Positions 26,813 to 35,171 of a stretch of DNA of 64,000 nt are shown piece by piece; position 1 is the first letter of the stretch, and each line of letters starts with the position of its first letter. Position numbers and translations under genes: made by a program. The notes beneath the pieces were generated by a model that saw only the letters and a program-made list of their open reading frames with translations, was not told where the DNA came from and made no database searches. The stretch spans positions 372,001-436,000 of the forward strand of contig CAZXCU010000001.1 in NCBI GenBank assembly GCA_964639245.1, written 5' to 3'. Source of the stretch: SB15 sp964639245. GTDB lineage: Bacteria > Chloroflexota > Anaerolineae > Aggregatilineales > J027.

Positions 26813-27400
26813 ATGAGAAAAATCGGGATTGTTCACCATGTTCAAATTCAAACCGCCCCATTAAAAATCGGCGAGGGCGCAGACCGTCGTTATACCACTC
26901 ATAATATTTTGCAGGTTGCCAGCTTGCGCCTAACTGCTCGGGGTGTTATCGGGTTCACCTTTGATGGTGGAGAACTCATCGATGTGCATCATGCTGCCCA
27001 TCCCCAAACGCGCTACACCGACAAAAACAGTATTTCGTTAGGATTTACGTCTCATTATGGGGCGATGCAAGCCAAATTCGGTAGTCACATACAGAGGGGC
27101 TACGCCGCAGAAAATATTCTGGTGGAAATAGACCAGATCATCCTGCCCGCGCTGTTGGGCGAGACTGTGGTGATTGAAAATCCGCATACAGGGGAACACG
27201 TTCGTCTGAAGGATGTCAGGCCAGCATTGCCCTGTGCGCCGTTTAGCCAATTCTGTCTACAAAATCCCACCCCCACGGCGGCTGACCAAAAAGATGCGCT
27301 GCAATTTCTGGATAAAGGGATGCGGGGATTTTATATGACTTTAGAACAAGCGGCCCCTAACGCCACCATCACAGCCGGTGATGTGCTGTACAGTGTATAA
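26813..27400 (+). CDS. MOSC-like protein, function uncertain
   Basis: A 195-residue soluble protein. It opens MRKIGIVHHVQIQTAPLKIG and contains HYGAMQAKFG, RGYAAENILVEID and a late DVRPALPCAPFSQFCL. The order GxxxENI(L)VE followed by a Pro-Cys pair loosely follows MOSC domains (molybdenum cofactor sulfurase C-terminal), where a conserved Cys late in the domain binds sulfur or Moco. I am not certain of the family; a stand-alone MOSC relative is the best reading. ATG 26813 has no strong ribosome-binding site. A strong terminator lies 80 bases downstream, so it is probably a single-gene unit. Confidence 0.5.
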   Translation: MRKIGIVHHVQIQTAPLKIGEGADRRYTTHNILQVASLRLTARGVIGFTFDGGELIDVHHAAHPQTRYTDKNSISLGFTSHYGAMQAKFGSHIQRGYAAENILVEIDQIILPALLGETVVIENPHTGEHVRLKDVRPALPCAPFSQFCLQNPTPTAADQKDALQFLDKGMRGFYMTLEQAAPNATITAGDVLYSV

Positions 27401-27482
27401 ATTGGGCGCATCAATGGTCGTGTGCCAACCATCGGTTTTTGCCTTCTGGCAAGACGTGGTTTATCGATAAACCCAAAGTCAT

Positions 27483-27510
27483 GGGGCGAGTTTTCGCCCC
27501 TTGTTTTTTT
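27483..27510 (+). terminator. Strong rho-independent terminator
   Basis: GGGGCGA, loop GTTT, TCGCCCC, then TTGTTTTTTT. It ends the MOSC-like transcript just before the promoter of the next gene. Confidence 0.9.
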
Positions 27511-27516
27511 AGCGCA

Positions 27517-27522
27517 TATAAT
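27517..27522 (+). promoter_or_regulatory. Consensus -10 box TATAAT for the dienelactone-hydrolase-like gene
   Basis: TATAAT lies 33 bases before ATG 27555, directly after the terminator. AGGAAG at 27542-27547 is the ribosome-binding site, 7 bases before that ATG, which decides the start. Confidence 0.5.
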
Positions 27523-27554
27523 TAGGGAAAATGGGCTTATCAGGAAGTGTAGCC

Positions 27555-28316
27555 ATGCCTATTGCAAAACGACTACAGCACCGAGTCACCAGTGGTTATA
27601 TACAAATTGTGGCGGGGGGTAAATATATTCCCGCGTTTTGGGCGCACCCGCAGCAGGGCGGCCCTTTTCCCGGTATTGTGCTGCTGCATGATGATCGCGG
27701 TTTGAGCGCCCATACCCGCGCCCTTGTTCAGCGCTTTGGCAGTGTGGGCTATTACGTGATTGCACCCGATTTATTCAACTTGCTATTGCCGACCACGGAT
27801 GAGTCGGCGAATGCGGTTGAGGATGCTGTTTTTCATGAAGCGCATGAAAAAGTAGCGGCTGCGCTCAAGGCCTTAGAAACCCATCACAAATGCAATCGCA
27901 AAATGGCGGTGATTGGCTGGGATTTTGGTGGGCGCTTGGTCTATGATGTGGCGCTGAATCGCGGCGACGTGATGGCGGCGGTGTCATTTTATGGTGACCC
28001 AAAATCCTATTTAGGACGCTTTGCAGAAGAAAATCTTAGCCCCTTGATGGCAATTTTCGGTGAAAAAGATGAGATTATGCGCCAAAGTGAAAATCAACTG
28101 CGAGAGGAGTTGATTCGGACAGGTGCGCCACATGAGGTCATTGTGTATCCCAACGCGCAACACGGGTTTTATAACGACAGTTTGCCCACCTACGACGTGG
28201 AAGCCTCCGAAGATGCTTGGAATCAGGTTCTGGCATTTTTGGAAACGCATCAAGGGAAACCCCCTGCCCCGGAAAGCGCTTTCGGGGGGTCATTTGAACC
28301 GGGTAAGGTCTATTAA
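27555..28316 (+). CDS. Dienelactone hydrolase-like alpha/beta hydrolase with Asp at the nucleophile position
   Basis: A 253-residue alpha/beta-hydrolase of the dienelactone hydrolase family. IVLLHDDRGLSAHTRALVQRF, then YYVIAPDLFNLL, is the family opening. The nucleophile elbow, normally GxCxGG or GxSxGG, reads IGWDFGGRLVYDV, so the nucleophile is Asp. The acid residue is in FGEKDEIM and the catalytic His in YPNAQHGFYND. The start at ATG 27555 is fixed by AGGAAG just upstream; a longer frame from 27531 lacks such a site. Family relatives cleave cyclic esters or lactones. With Asp the enzyme could act like dehalogenases and epoxide hydrolases or be inactive; sequence alone does not decide. Confidence 0.8.
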   Translation: MPIAKRLQHRVTSGYIQIVAGGKYIPAFWAHPQQGGPFPGIVLLHDDRGLSAHTRALVQRFGSVGYYVIAPDLFNLLLPTTDESANAVEDAVFHEAHEKVAAALKALETHHKCNRKMAVIGWDFGGRLVYDVALNRGDVMAAVSFYGDPKSYLGRFAEENLSPLMAIFGEKDEIMRQSENQLREELIRTGAPHEVIVYPNAQHGFYNDSLPTYDVEASEDAWNQVLAFLETHQGKPPAPESAFGGSFEPGKVY

Positions 28317-28333
28317 TAAGAATACTCAGAACC

Positions 28334-28360
28334 ATTTCCGAAAAATTTCCGAAAAATTCC
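28334..28360. repeat. Two direct repeats of TTTCCGAAAAA
   Basis: TTTCCGAAAAA occurs twice in tandem and a third partial copy follows, about 35-60 bases upstream of the -10 box TATGAT (28393-28398) of the FHA gene. The position suits an operator, but this is unproven. Confidence 0.3.
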
Positions 28361-28392
28361 TGACATTTTCTATCGAAACGCTGCTCTCCCGT

Positions 28393-28398
28393 TATGAT
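28393..28398 (+). promoter_or_regulatory. Candidate -10 box for the FHA gene
   Basis: TATGAT about 36 bases before ATG 28434. No clear -35 box at standard spacing. Confidence 0.35.
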
Positions 28399-28433
28399 AG
28401 AAAGAGAACTGGAATCAAACGGATTTATAACCT

Positions 28434-28919
28434 ATGAATATCTGCCCGCAATGTAATACTGGCAACCTTGAGGGCGTGGTCTACTGTGAATACTGTGGGT
28501 ACAGCATCGAGACTACCCCGGTTCTGACCAATTATCTTGGTCAGACCACTTATCCATCATCGCAATTTGTTGAGGCGATGTCTTACACCCCATCTGAGGG
28601 GGAATTGACCGTGCTGGTGATGGGCTATGCGATGCCGTTTCGTGTGCAGGTGGACGGAGAGGTAATTTTGGGGCGGTCTGGCGGAAACAGCCGATTGCTC
28701 TCGTTTATTAATTTGGATGAATACCGCGCCTCAGAAAAAGGGGTTTCTCGGCGGCACGCGGTCATTTACCGTCATGGTCATGATTTTTATATCCGTGATT
28801 TGAACAGCACCAATCATACCTATGTGAATGGCACCCGTGTGCCGGATGAACGTGATTTCATGTTGCAGCCCGGCGACGAGATTATCTTAGGGAAAATGAT
28901 GTTGAAGGTGTATTTTTAG
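28434..28919 (+). CDS. Zinc-ribbon FHA-domain protein
   Basis: A 161-residue cytosolic protein. The first 24 residues hold two CxxC pairs (CPQCN and CEYCG), a zinc ribbon. Residues about 65-161 form an FHA domain: VILGRSGG, then KGVSRRHAVIYRHG (the SxxH motif) and NSTNHTYVNGTRV. FHA domains bind phospho-threonine peptides, so it is a likely substrate or adaptor of the Ser/Thr kinases of this organism. The PP2C gene (24.7 kb) and the Ser/Thr kinase gene (31.8 kb) flank it at a distance, not in one operon. Its direct partner is unknown. Confidence 0.87.
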   Translation: MNICPQCNTGNLEGVVYCEYCGYSIETTPVLTNYLGQTTYPSSQFVEAMSYTPSEGELTVLVMGYAMPFRVQVDGEVILGRSGGNSRLLSFINLDEYRASEKGVSRRHAVIYRHGHDFYIRDLNSTNHTYVNGTRVPDERDFMLQPGDEIILGKMMLKVYF

Positions 28920-28923
28920 AACA

Positions 28924-28951
28924 GGGCGGGAACAAGCAGCGCTTCCCGCCC
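28924..28951. terminator. Hairpin between convergent genes
   Basis: GGGCGGGAA (28924-28932), 10-base loop, TTCCCGCCC (28943-28951): a 9-bp GC-rich stem between convergent stop codons, without a T-run. It may work as a bidirectional terminator or be a repeat element. Confidence 0.5.
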
Positions 28952-28963
28952 ATCCGCACGAAG

Positions 28964-30856
28964 TTACTCGGAAAGTAATTCCAGCGTTAGTTCATATTCC
29001 CCGCGTCCGCTAAAGCGCGTGGCTTTGATGGTATAAAACCCATAGGCATTTAACTCGATTTCAATGATGGAGTCGGTTGTACGGAAACCTTCAGGCGGGT
29101 TGACTTCCATATCATCATTAAAAGCCACATCAAAAACATTCGGGTCTTGCAGCACCAATTCCGTATCCAGCGTTTGTTCGGATGAAATATCGCGCATGGT
29201 AATACGGACACGCTGCCCCGGAATGCCTTCAAATACCCAGTAGTGAAGCGGATATTGGTTATTCAAACTGCCCTGCACCACCGCGCCAAATTCGATTTCG
29301 CCCCCGCCTAAGGAGGGGTCTAAATTGGCGGTTGGTTCTGCCGTGTTTTCGGTTTGGTTGGCGGTGCGATTAGGCAAGGGGAGGGTGCCATCACCCGTAA
29401 ACCCGAACGATTGAATCTGGCTGAAGCCAGTGGCGGGATTGGTTTCGGCAAAATACACAGTGATATTCGGCCCGACGACCATCCCCGCAGGGCGCAGGGT
29501 TTCGCCCGCTTTAAATTCATCGGTGCGGTTGGCCTCATAGGGAAAACCAAAACGGTCTAAGAGCGCACCGGACGGCGCAAATTCTAAAAATCCCTCTGTG
29601 TCGGTAGCCACGATGATGTTATCACCCGGCGCGATGGCAATATCGACGGGCTTGATGGTGGTAAAAATTTCCAAGCCCAGATTCGTGACCAACGCATTTC
29701 CGTCAGCATCCAACAGATTTAAACCGCCCGTTTCACCAATCAAATAGAGGGCGCTGGTGCTGACGTTGTTATCCAACTTGACATTTTTCAAATCGGGGTT
29801 GATGTCGGCTAAATCAAGCATCTGGAGCAAATTGCCCCATCGGTCAAAATGATACAGGCGGTTGGTGGGTGGGGTGCTGTGGCCTTCGGAAACCGTCCAG
29901 ATTTCATCCTGACGGGTAACGGCAATCGTTTGGGGCATTCCGGGCGCAAATTGACCCGGTTCGTTGCCAGTTGTGCCAAAGCCATATTCAAACCCGCCCG
30001 CCCGATTGACAATCATAATCTGGTAGTTGTCGCCGGCGGTGGCATTGGCGAGGAAAATTTTGGCGCTGGGGTTGATGGCAATGTCGACAAAATTATCATC
30101 ATCGTACCAAGGGCCAAGATAATTAATGAATGCGCCGTTGGTCTGGTCAATCACCAAGACTCCGCGCTCCCCTGCGGCGGCATACATCAAATTGAAAGGG
30201 TCATAGGCCAAACCACCCAGTTGCACAGGTTTGCTTTCGGCAGGTTGCGCGGCTTGATATTGCCAGAACACGCCGCCGTCATTGTCTGGCAAATTGGCTA
30301 AAGGGTCAGCCAGATTTGCGGGGAGGGTAAATTCAAAGGTGGGTTTAAGACTGTCAAAGAGGTCTTTTGCCCCGTTTTCCCAGCTTTCCACCGAAGCTAA
30401 TCCGCGTACCAGCGCCAAGCGTCCACCAATCAGATTTAAAATGGCGACGCGGCTGTGTAAATTGCTGTCGGTCAGCGTGAAATCCACTTCCCAACCGTCC
30501 ACATTGCCAAAGGTAATCGGGGTGGGTTCGGGGGCCGTGGTGGGGTCAGGCAGCAAGCGTACCAATTGTCCCGGTAATTCAGTGGCATTGCCTAAATTTA
30601 AATCGGTAAACGCGGCGGTGACAATCCGAATCACCAGCGTCTCCGGCACACCGCCGTCCTCAACAATATCGAGGGCGGCGGGTTCACCTGCCATCAAGGT
30701 ATCGAGGGTGGTACGGACTTCCCAGCCTTCGGGCAAATCAAACGCGATGCCTAAATCCGCACTTTCGTAACGTTCAGTGCTGGCGGTTTCTTGGGCAAAA
30801 GCAGTGGGTAAAAATAATAAGGATGCGATGAGCAAAAATAAGAGCGCACGCCGCAT
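28964..30856 (-). CDS. Secreted beta-propeller-like protein with C-terminal PPC domain
   Basis: A 630-residue exported protein. The start at ATG 30856 gives the signal peptide RRALLFLLIASLLFLPTAFAQ and is supported by AGGAG six bases before it; the longer frame to 30916 lacks such support. The N-terminal part is a small alpha/beta domain (YESADLGIAFDLPEGWEV). About residues 200-510 contain repeated strand patterns read as an NHL/SMP-30-like propeller (AINPSAKIFLAN, VTRQDEIWTVSEGH). The last 120 residues fit a pre-peptidase C-terminal (PPC) domain: HYWVFEGIPGQRVRITM, ending in GRGEYELTLELL. Role unknown; carbohydrate or protein binding at the surface is plausible. Confidence 0.72.
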   Translation of the reverse strand: MRRALLFLLIASLLFLPTAFAQETASTERYESADLGIAFDLPEGWEVRTTLDTLMAGEPAALDIVEDGGVPETLVIRIVTAAFTDLNLGNATELPGQLVRLLPDPTTAPEPTPITFGNVDGWEVDFTLTDSNLHSRVAILNLIGGRLALVRGLASVESWENGAKDLFDSLKPTFEFTLPANLADPLANLPDNDGGVFWQYQAAQPAESKPVQLGGLAYDPFNLMYAAAGERGVLVIDQTNGAFINYLGPWYDDDNFVDIAINPSAKIFLANATAGDNYQIMIVNRAGGFEYGFGTTGNEPGQFAPGMPQTIAVTRQDEIWTVSEGHSTPPTNRLYHFDRWGNLLQMLDLADINPDLKNVKLDNNVSTSALYLIGETGGLNLLDADGNALVTNLGLEIFTTIKPVDIAIAPGDNIIVATDTEGFLEFAPSGALLDRFGFPYEANRTDEFKAGETLRPAGMVVGPNITVYFAETNPATGFSQIQSFGFTGDGTLPLPNRTANQTENTAEPTANLDPSLGGGEIEFGAVVQGSLNNQYPLHYWVFEGIPGQRVRITMRDISSEQTLDTELVLQDPNVFDVAFNDDMEVNPPEGFRTTDSIIEIELNAYGFYTIKATRFSGRGEYELTLELLSE

Positions 30857-30871
30857 GAAGATTCTCCTGTA

Positions 30872-30898
30872 TGTAGGGGCGTGGTCTGTGACCCGCCC
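30872..30898. repeat. Palindromic intergenic repeat, copy 3
   Basis: TGTAGGGGCGTGGTC, TGT, GACCCGCCC: a bulged inverted repeat with the TGTAGGGGCG outer consensus. It lies upstream of the secreted protein gene on its 5' side. Confidence 0.45.
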
Positions 30899-30951
30899 AA
30901 CCTCTATATCCGTCATTGTAATGCAAGGGCGGGGCGGGGTTAATGCAAAAT

Positions 30952-31671
30952 TTAGACAGGCGGGATTTCGGCGGTCAAAGTATCAGGTTTATGGTCAAAA
31001 CTGATAGTTGCCTGACGATGAAAAATTTCCCCAAATGCGCGAATGACTTGCTGCGTGACCGCTTCAAAATCTTGGGGTGCGCCGCAGATTTTTTCTAAGC
31101 TGGTCACTGGGCGGTCATCAATCCCACAGGGGATGATCCCCTTAAAATAATTCATATCCGTGTTGATATTCAGCGCGAAGCCGTGCTGGGTAATGGCTCT
31201 GGCGGTGACTTTTACGCCAATTGCGGCGATTTTTTCCAGTTCCTGTTCGCCCTGTACCCAGACCCCTGTGAAGCCTGCCAAACGCTGTCCCTGTACGCCA
31301 AACGTGCTTAAGGCCACAATCAGGACTTCCTCCAGTTGGCGAATGTACTGAATCACATCGGCGCGAATCGAATCGCGGGCAAGCTGTAAAATCGGGTAGC
31401 CAACCAATTGTCCCGGCCCGTGATAGGTGATGTCCCCACCTCTGTCCACCTTGAGAATTTGAATGCCTTTTTGCTGACATTCGGCTTCGCTCCACAGGAG
31501 GTTTTCGCGTTTGCCGGATGAACCCAAGGTATAGGTATGGGGGTGTTGAAGCAGCAGCAGGGTATCGGGAATTTCCTGTTTGGCGCGGGCGACTGCCAGT
31601 TCTTTTTGTAAATCCCACGCGGTTTGATAGGGAACGAGGCCGAGAGAGCGGATGTCAAAGGTCATAGGCAT
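30952..31671 (-). CDS. lipB: Lipoyl(octanoyl) transferase
   Basis: About 239 residues. LipB moves octanoyl groups from acyl-carrier protein to lipoyl domains in the cytosol, the first step of lipoate synthesis. Visible motifs: LLLLQHPHTYTLG near the start, VDRGGDITYHGPGQLVGYPI (the RGGDxTxHGPGQ signature), GVKVTARAITQHGFALN (catalytic Lys) and GIIPCGI (catalytic Cys). I take ATG 31671 because an extended -10 box on the minus strand at 31691-31699 would put transcription start just upstream; the longer frame to 31737 lies beyond it. The dihydrolipoamide dehydrogenase gene at 40.3 kb would use the same cofactor. Confidence 0.92.
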   Translation of the reverse strand: MPMTFDIRSLGLVPYQTAWDLQKELAVARAKQEIPDTLLLLQHPHTYTLGSSGKRENLLWSEAECQQKGIQILKVDRGGDITYHGPGQLVGYPILQLARDSIRADVIQYIRQLEEVLIVALSTFGVQGQRLAGFTGVWVQGEQELEKIAAIGVKVTARAITQHGFALNINTDMNYFKGIIPCGIDDRPVTSLEKICGAPQDFEAVTQQVIRAFGEIFHRQATISFDHKPDTLTAEIPPV

Positions 31672-31690
31672 TACGCTTTCGATTAATGCT

Positions 31691-31699
31691 ATTCTAGCA
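31691..31699 (-). promoter_or_regulatory. Extended -10 promoter for lipB
   Basis: TGCTAGAAT on the minus strand, about 20 bases before ATG 31671, so the leader is short. It argues against the longer LipB start at 31737. Confidence 0.5.
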
Positions 31700-31766
31700 A
31701 TTTTTTCATAAAGATGGGGGAAAAGTTCACTTCCCAAGATTCGCCTTCCTTTCCCAATGTGCGCTG

Positions 31767-33200
31767 ATGAATAACTTGCCTACTGTCTATTGGCAGACTA
31801 TCCTAATGGTTATGGAGAACACAAAACAAATCGGTGAATATACCATCATAGAGCGCATCGGGCGCGGCGGAATGTCCGAAGTCTATCGGGCAAAATCCGC
31901 GTCGGGTCAGGATGTGGCGCTTAAACTTTTAAAATTTGACCCCACCAATCCCGAAGAAGGCGTGTTTCTGGCGCGTTTCCGCCAAGAAGCGCGGATTATT
32001 GCTGAACTTGACCATCCGCACATTTTGCCGATGCTGGATTACGGGGACAGCGACATCGGGGTATATATCGTGATGCCCTTGATTGACGGCGGAACACTGG
32101 CGGATGTGATTCGCCGGGGGCCACTTTCACCGGAAGCGGCGGTGTTCTGGCTGAGTCAAATTGCCTCCGCGCTTGACCATGCTCATAAAGTGGAGGTGAT
32201 TCACCGTGACCTCAAACCGACCAATGTACTGCTCAACAAAGATGGAAATGCGTTTTTAACCGATTTTGGGATTGCCAAGCTGTCAAATTTAACGGGCGAT
32301 TTGACCGAAACGGGGCATGTGTTGGGAACACCCGCGTATATGGCCCCCGAACAATGGAAAGATGAAGCGCTTCATGCCTATACCGATGTGTATGGACTAG
32401 GCGTGATGACCTATCTCATGCTGACCGGGCATACCCCGTTTGAATCGGAAACACCGCACGCCATGATGTATCAACATCTTGACCAGCGCACCCCACCCCT
32501 GCGAACGCATACGGAAAATATTTCGCCTGCGGTGGAACAAGTGGTGATGAAAGCGTTGGAAAAAGACCCGCAAAATCGCTATGTCTCGGCGGGCGCGTTT
32601 GCCGAAGATTTTAGAATGGCAATCGAAGGCAAACCGACCCTCGCGGCTGCCACCGTTCCACCGACTCCCATTCGGACTGGAATCCAGATTCCCTATCCGC
32701 CGCCACCGTCTGTTCCCCCGTACCGCTATCGGATGCCGGAAACCCCTGCCGGACAGCGGGCTTTATGGCGACAATTTTTTGTGTTGAGTACGCTTGCATT
32801 TGCATTGATTTTTATCGGGATTGGAGCAGCCATATTCATTGTTGGTGGCGATGCCCTGTTCGGTGATTCGGACAAAGCGCCAGCTGCTACTCCCCGTTCG
32901 CTGGATGTTCCGCGCATCCGTTTGGACAGCCCACTCAATGACAGTCTGGTTTTGATTGGTCAAAGCGTGATTATTCAGGTGACGGTGTTTGATGAGGAGG
33001 GAGTCACACGGGTTGAGCTGTATGAAGGGAATACGCTGATACAGGTGGCAGAATCCCCCAATCCAAACGGTCAAAAACCTGCGTGGACGGTGCAATTTGA
33101 AGTGATTCCTGAACAATCGGGTGAAAAACATTTTGAAATTCTAGCATTTCGGGGGGCGATTTCCAGTGACCCGCGAGTCTTAAATTTAAAGGTACAGTGA
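31767..33200 (+). CDS. Membrane Ser/Thr protein kinase (Hanks type) with extracytoplasmic domain
   Basis: A 477-residue kinase. Gly loop IGRGGMSEVY (about 31-40), Lys in ALKLL (53), HRDLKPTNVLL (catalytic Asp 148), TDFGIAKL (DFG 166-168) and MAPEQW; all are intact. A Pro-rich juxtamembrane stretch precedes a membrane helix near 340-362 (FVLSTLAFALIFIGIGAA). The outer part (380-477) looks like an Ig-type domain (VIIQVTVFDEEGVTRVELYEG). ATG 31812 (MENTKQIGEYTI) is an alternative start. Its gene lies divergently from lipB and 3 bases before a GNAT gene. Likely partners are the PP2C and FHA proteins. Confidence 0.9.
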   Translation: MNNLPTVYWQTILMVMENTKQIGEYTIIERIGRGGMSEVYRAKSASGQDVALKLLKFDPTNPEEGVFLARFRQEARIIAELDHPHILPMLDYGDSDIGVYIVMPLIDGGTLADVIRRGPLSPEAAVFWLSQIASALDHAHKVEVIHRDLKPTNVLLNKDGNAFLTDFGIAKLSNLTGDLTETGHVLGTPAYMAPEQWKDEALHAYTDVYGLGVMTYLMLTGHTPFESETPHAMMYQHLDQRTPPLRTHTENISPAVEQVVMKALEKDPQNRYVSAGAFAEDFRMAIEGKPTLAAATVPPTPIRTGIQIPYPPPPSVPPYRYRMPETPAGQRALWRQFFVLSTLAFALIFIGIGAAIFIVGGDALFGDSDKAPAATPRSLDVPRIRLDSPLNDSLVLIGQSVIIQVTVFDEEGVTRVELYEGNTLIQVAESPNPNGQKPAWTVQFEVIPEQSGEKHFEILAFRGAISSDPRVLNLKVQ

Positions 33201-33203
33201 CCT

Positions 33204-34121
33204 ATGAAGGTACGGCAGGCCAATTTATATGATGTTCAGGCCATCACCCGTCTTTACCAATCGCACATTGAAACATGGCTCGATTTTAACCAGCAGCCCG
33301 CCGCATATGAGGATTTAAGCCTGTATGAACGCTGGCTGCATGGGGGAGCATGGTATTCGATTGAAACCTGCGCCGTATGGACAGCCCATCTCCTCCAAGA
33401 AAATGAAGCGATTCCCCTGGTGGTTGAGTTGGATGGCGAAGTGGTGGGGCATACAGAAATATTCATGGGCAAAGAGCCAGATCCCTATGGCAGCCATATG
33501 AATATTTCAACATTGTGTGTGTTGAAAGGCGCAGAAGGGCAGGGGTTTGAGGAGGCCTTTTTAGACTATGTTGAAGAAATGGCAAAAGCTGCTGGCAGTA
33601 AAAGCATCACGGTTGCCAATCCCGCCTCCTCTGATTTTTATGAACATCTGGGTTTTACCCCCAAAATCGAGCGTTTTTCGATTGTCATGCCTGCTGTGGA
33701 AGGACGGGTGTTTTATAAAGCGCTGGAACTCACCAACAGCAGCGCGAGCCAAATTAAAGGCTGGCATATGCCCTTAGGCCGTTATCAGAATGCCCGCGAA
33801 GAATGGGAACGAATGCGCTGGTTTATCTGGAATGGGTTGCCCGCGCTGGTAGAAAGTAATTGGCATGGCTTGACGGTTGAATTGACCGGTCAACCCGCCA
33901 TTTTACATTTGCACCAGCACCGGGAAAATCTGGGACAGGTCACAGCGCGGTTGTGGACAAAGAATCCGCCGACCGGGAATATTATCACGGCGATACGTGA
34001 CAAGGCCGCACGGTTGGGTTACGAAAATATTATTACTATGGTCGATGCCCCCACACGGGCGCTCATCAAAGACGCGGAGGAGATCGCGCCAATACGCTGG
34101 TTGTATGCCAAAAATATTTGA
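33204..34121 (+). CDS. GNAT-fold acetyltransferase
   Basis: A 305-residue protein. The first 180 residues follow the GNAT pattern: KVRQANLYDVQAITRLYQSHI, then HTEIFMGK, NISTLCVLKGAEGQGF (the acetyl-CoA loop, GxGx) and ANPASSDFYEHLGF. The remaining 120 residues could be a second, degenerate GNAT-like fold (NAREEWERMRWFIW...GLTVEL). Substrate unknown. It starts 3 bases after the kinase stop, so kinase and acetyltransferase are probably one transcript. Confidence 0.75.
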   Translation: MKVRQANLYDVQAITRLYQSHIETWLDFNQQPAAYEDLSLYERWLHGGAWYSIETCAVWTAHLLQENEAIPLVVELDGEVVGHTEIFMGKEPDPYGSHMNISTLCVLKGAEGQGFEEAFLDYVEEMAKAAGSKSITVANPASSDFYEHLGFTPKIERFSIVMPAVEGRVFYKALELTNSSASQIKGWHMPLGRYQNAREEWERMRWFIWNGLPALVESNWHGLTVELTGQPAILHLHQHRENLGQVTARLWTKNPPTGNIITAIRDKAARLGYENIITMVDAPTRALIKDAEEIAPIRWLYAKNI

Positions 34122-34175
34122 TAAATTGGCCTGAGTAGATTACATTTGATGCGCTAATGTAGTGTTGAGGTCACT

Positions 34176-35171
34176 GTGGCGACTCCTCTGGATGATTTGT
34201 ACGTTTTTAGTGGGCAATCCAACATGGCGCTGGCAAGCGCAGTTTGTGATTATATTGGGGTGCCTTTGCGCCATACCCACCATGATAAATTTAGCAACGA
34301 CAATTTGTGGGTACAGTTGGGCGAAAGTGTACGTGGGAAAGATGTCTATATTATCCAGTCGCTGTCCGAACCCGTCAGCGATCATTTAATGCAGTTGTTG
34401 ATGATGCTCAACGTGGCACGGGCGGGGGATGCCAAGCGGGTTACAGCCGTCATTCCGTATTATTCCTATGCGCGTTCGGATAAAAAAGACGCGCCGCGTG
34501 TGTGTATTACTGGGCGGTTGGTGGCGGATTTGATTCAAAATTCCGGCGCAGACCGTGCGATTACGATGATGCTCCATTCGCAGCAGGTGCATGGGTTTTT
34601 CAGCATCCCACTTGACCACCTGACCAGTCAATCGGCCTTCATTGACCATTTTGAAAAATACAAAGATAACGAAACGGTCATTGTCTCGCCGGATGAAGGC
34701 TACACCAAACAGGCGGTGCGCTTGGCACGGGCGCTCGGAATGCCGATTTCAGTCGGAACAAAAGTGCGCTTGGGTGATTCCAAAGTGCGGATTGATACCA
34801 TTCTGGGCAGTGAAAATATCGCCAAACGCGCCATCATTATGGATGATGAAATTGCCACCGGCAGTTCGATTACCACCATCATTGAAACATTACGGCTATA
34901 TGGGGCAAAAGAATTTGTTGTGGCCTGTACTCATGGGGTATTTACCCGCAGCAAAAACGGACAAACCGCGCTGCAACGCCTGCAAGAAATTCCCGATGTC
35001 ATTGAAATTGTGACGACGGACACGGTGTCGCTGGGTGAAAAAGGCAAGGGCATCAGCAAACTAACGGTGCTTTCAATTGCGCGGGTGATTGGCGAAAGCA
35101 TTCTGCGGAATCATGAGAGCCGTTCGATGGGCGATTTGTTCACTTTCTGGCCTGCGGAGATGGATACCTAA
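34176..35171 (+). CDS. prs: Ribose-phosphate pyrophosphokinase, divergent
   Basis: A 331-residue PRPP synthetase: ribose 5-phosphate + ATP to PRPP + AMP, cytosolic. Visible: LYVFSGQSNMALA, VIPYYSYARSDKKDAPRVCITGRLVADLI (read here as YxYARxDKKD...), MLHSQQVHGFF (normally DLHxxQxxGFF, so the Asp is Met), VSPDEGYTKQAVRLA, and MDDEIATGSSI for the PRPP loop (normally DDxIDTGGT). Several catalytic positions therefore differ from the standard enzyme. GTG 34176 is chosen because GAGGTC precedes it; the frame has no better start. The stop overlaps the next gene by one base. It may be a second, specialised PRPP synthetase or the sole one. Confidence 0.8.
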   Translation: MATPLDDLYVFSGQSNMALASAVCDYIGVPLRHTHHDKFSNDNLWVQLGESVRGKDVYIIQSLSEPVSDHLMQLLMMLNVARAGDAKRVTAVIPYYSYARSDKKDAPRVCITGRLVADLIQNSGADRAITMMLHSQQVHGFFSIPLDHLTSQSAFIDHFEKYKDNETVIVSPDEGYTKQAVRLARALGMPISVGTKVRLGDSKVRIDTILGSENIAKRAIIMDDEIATGSSITTIIETLRLYGAKEFVVACTHGVFTRSKNGQTALQRLQEIPDVIEIVTTDTVSLGEKGKGISKLTVLSIARVIGESILRNHESRSMGDLFTFWPAEMDT

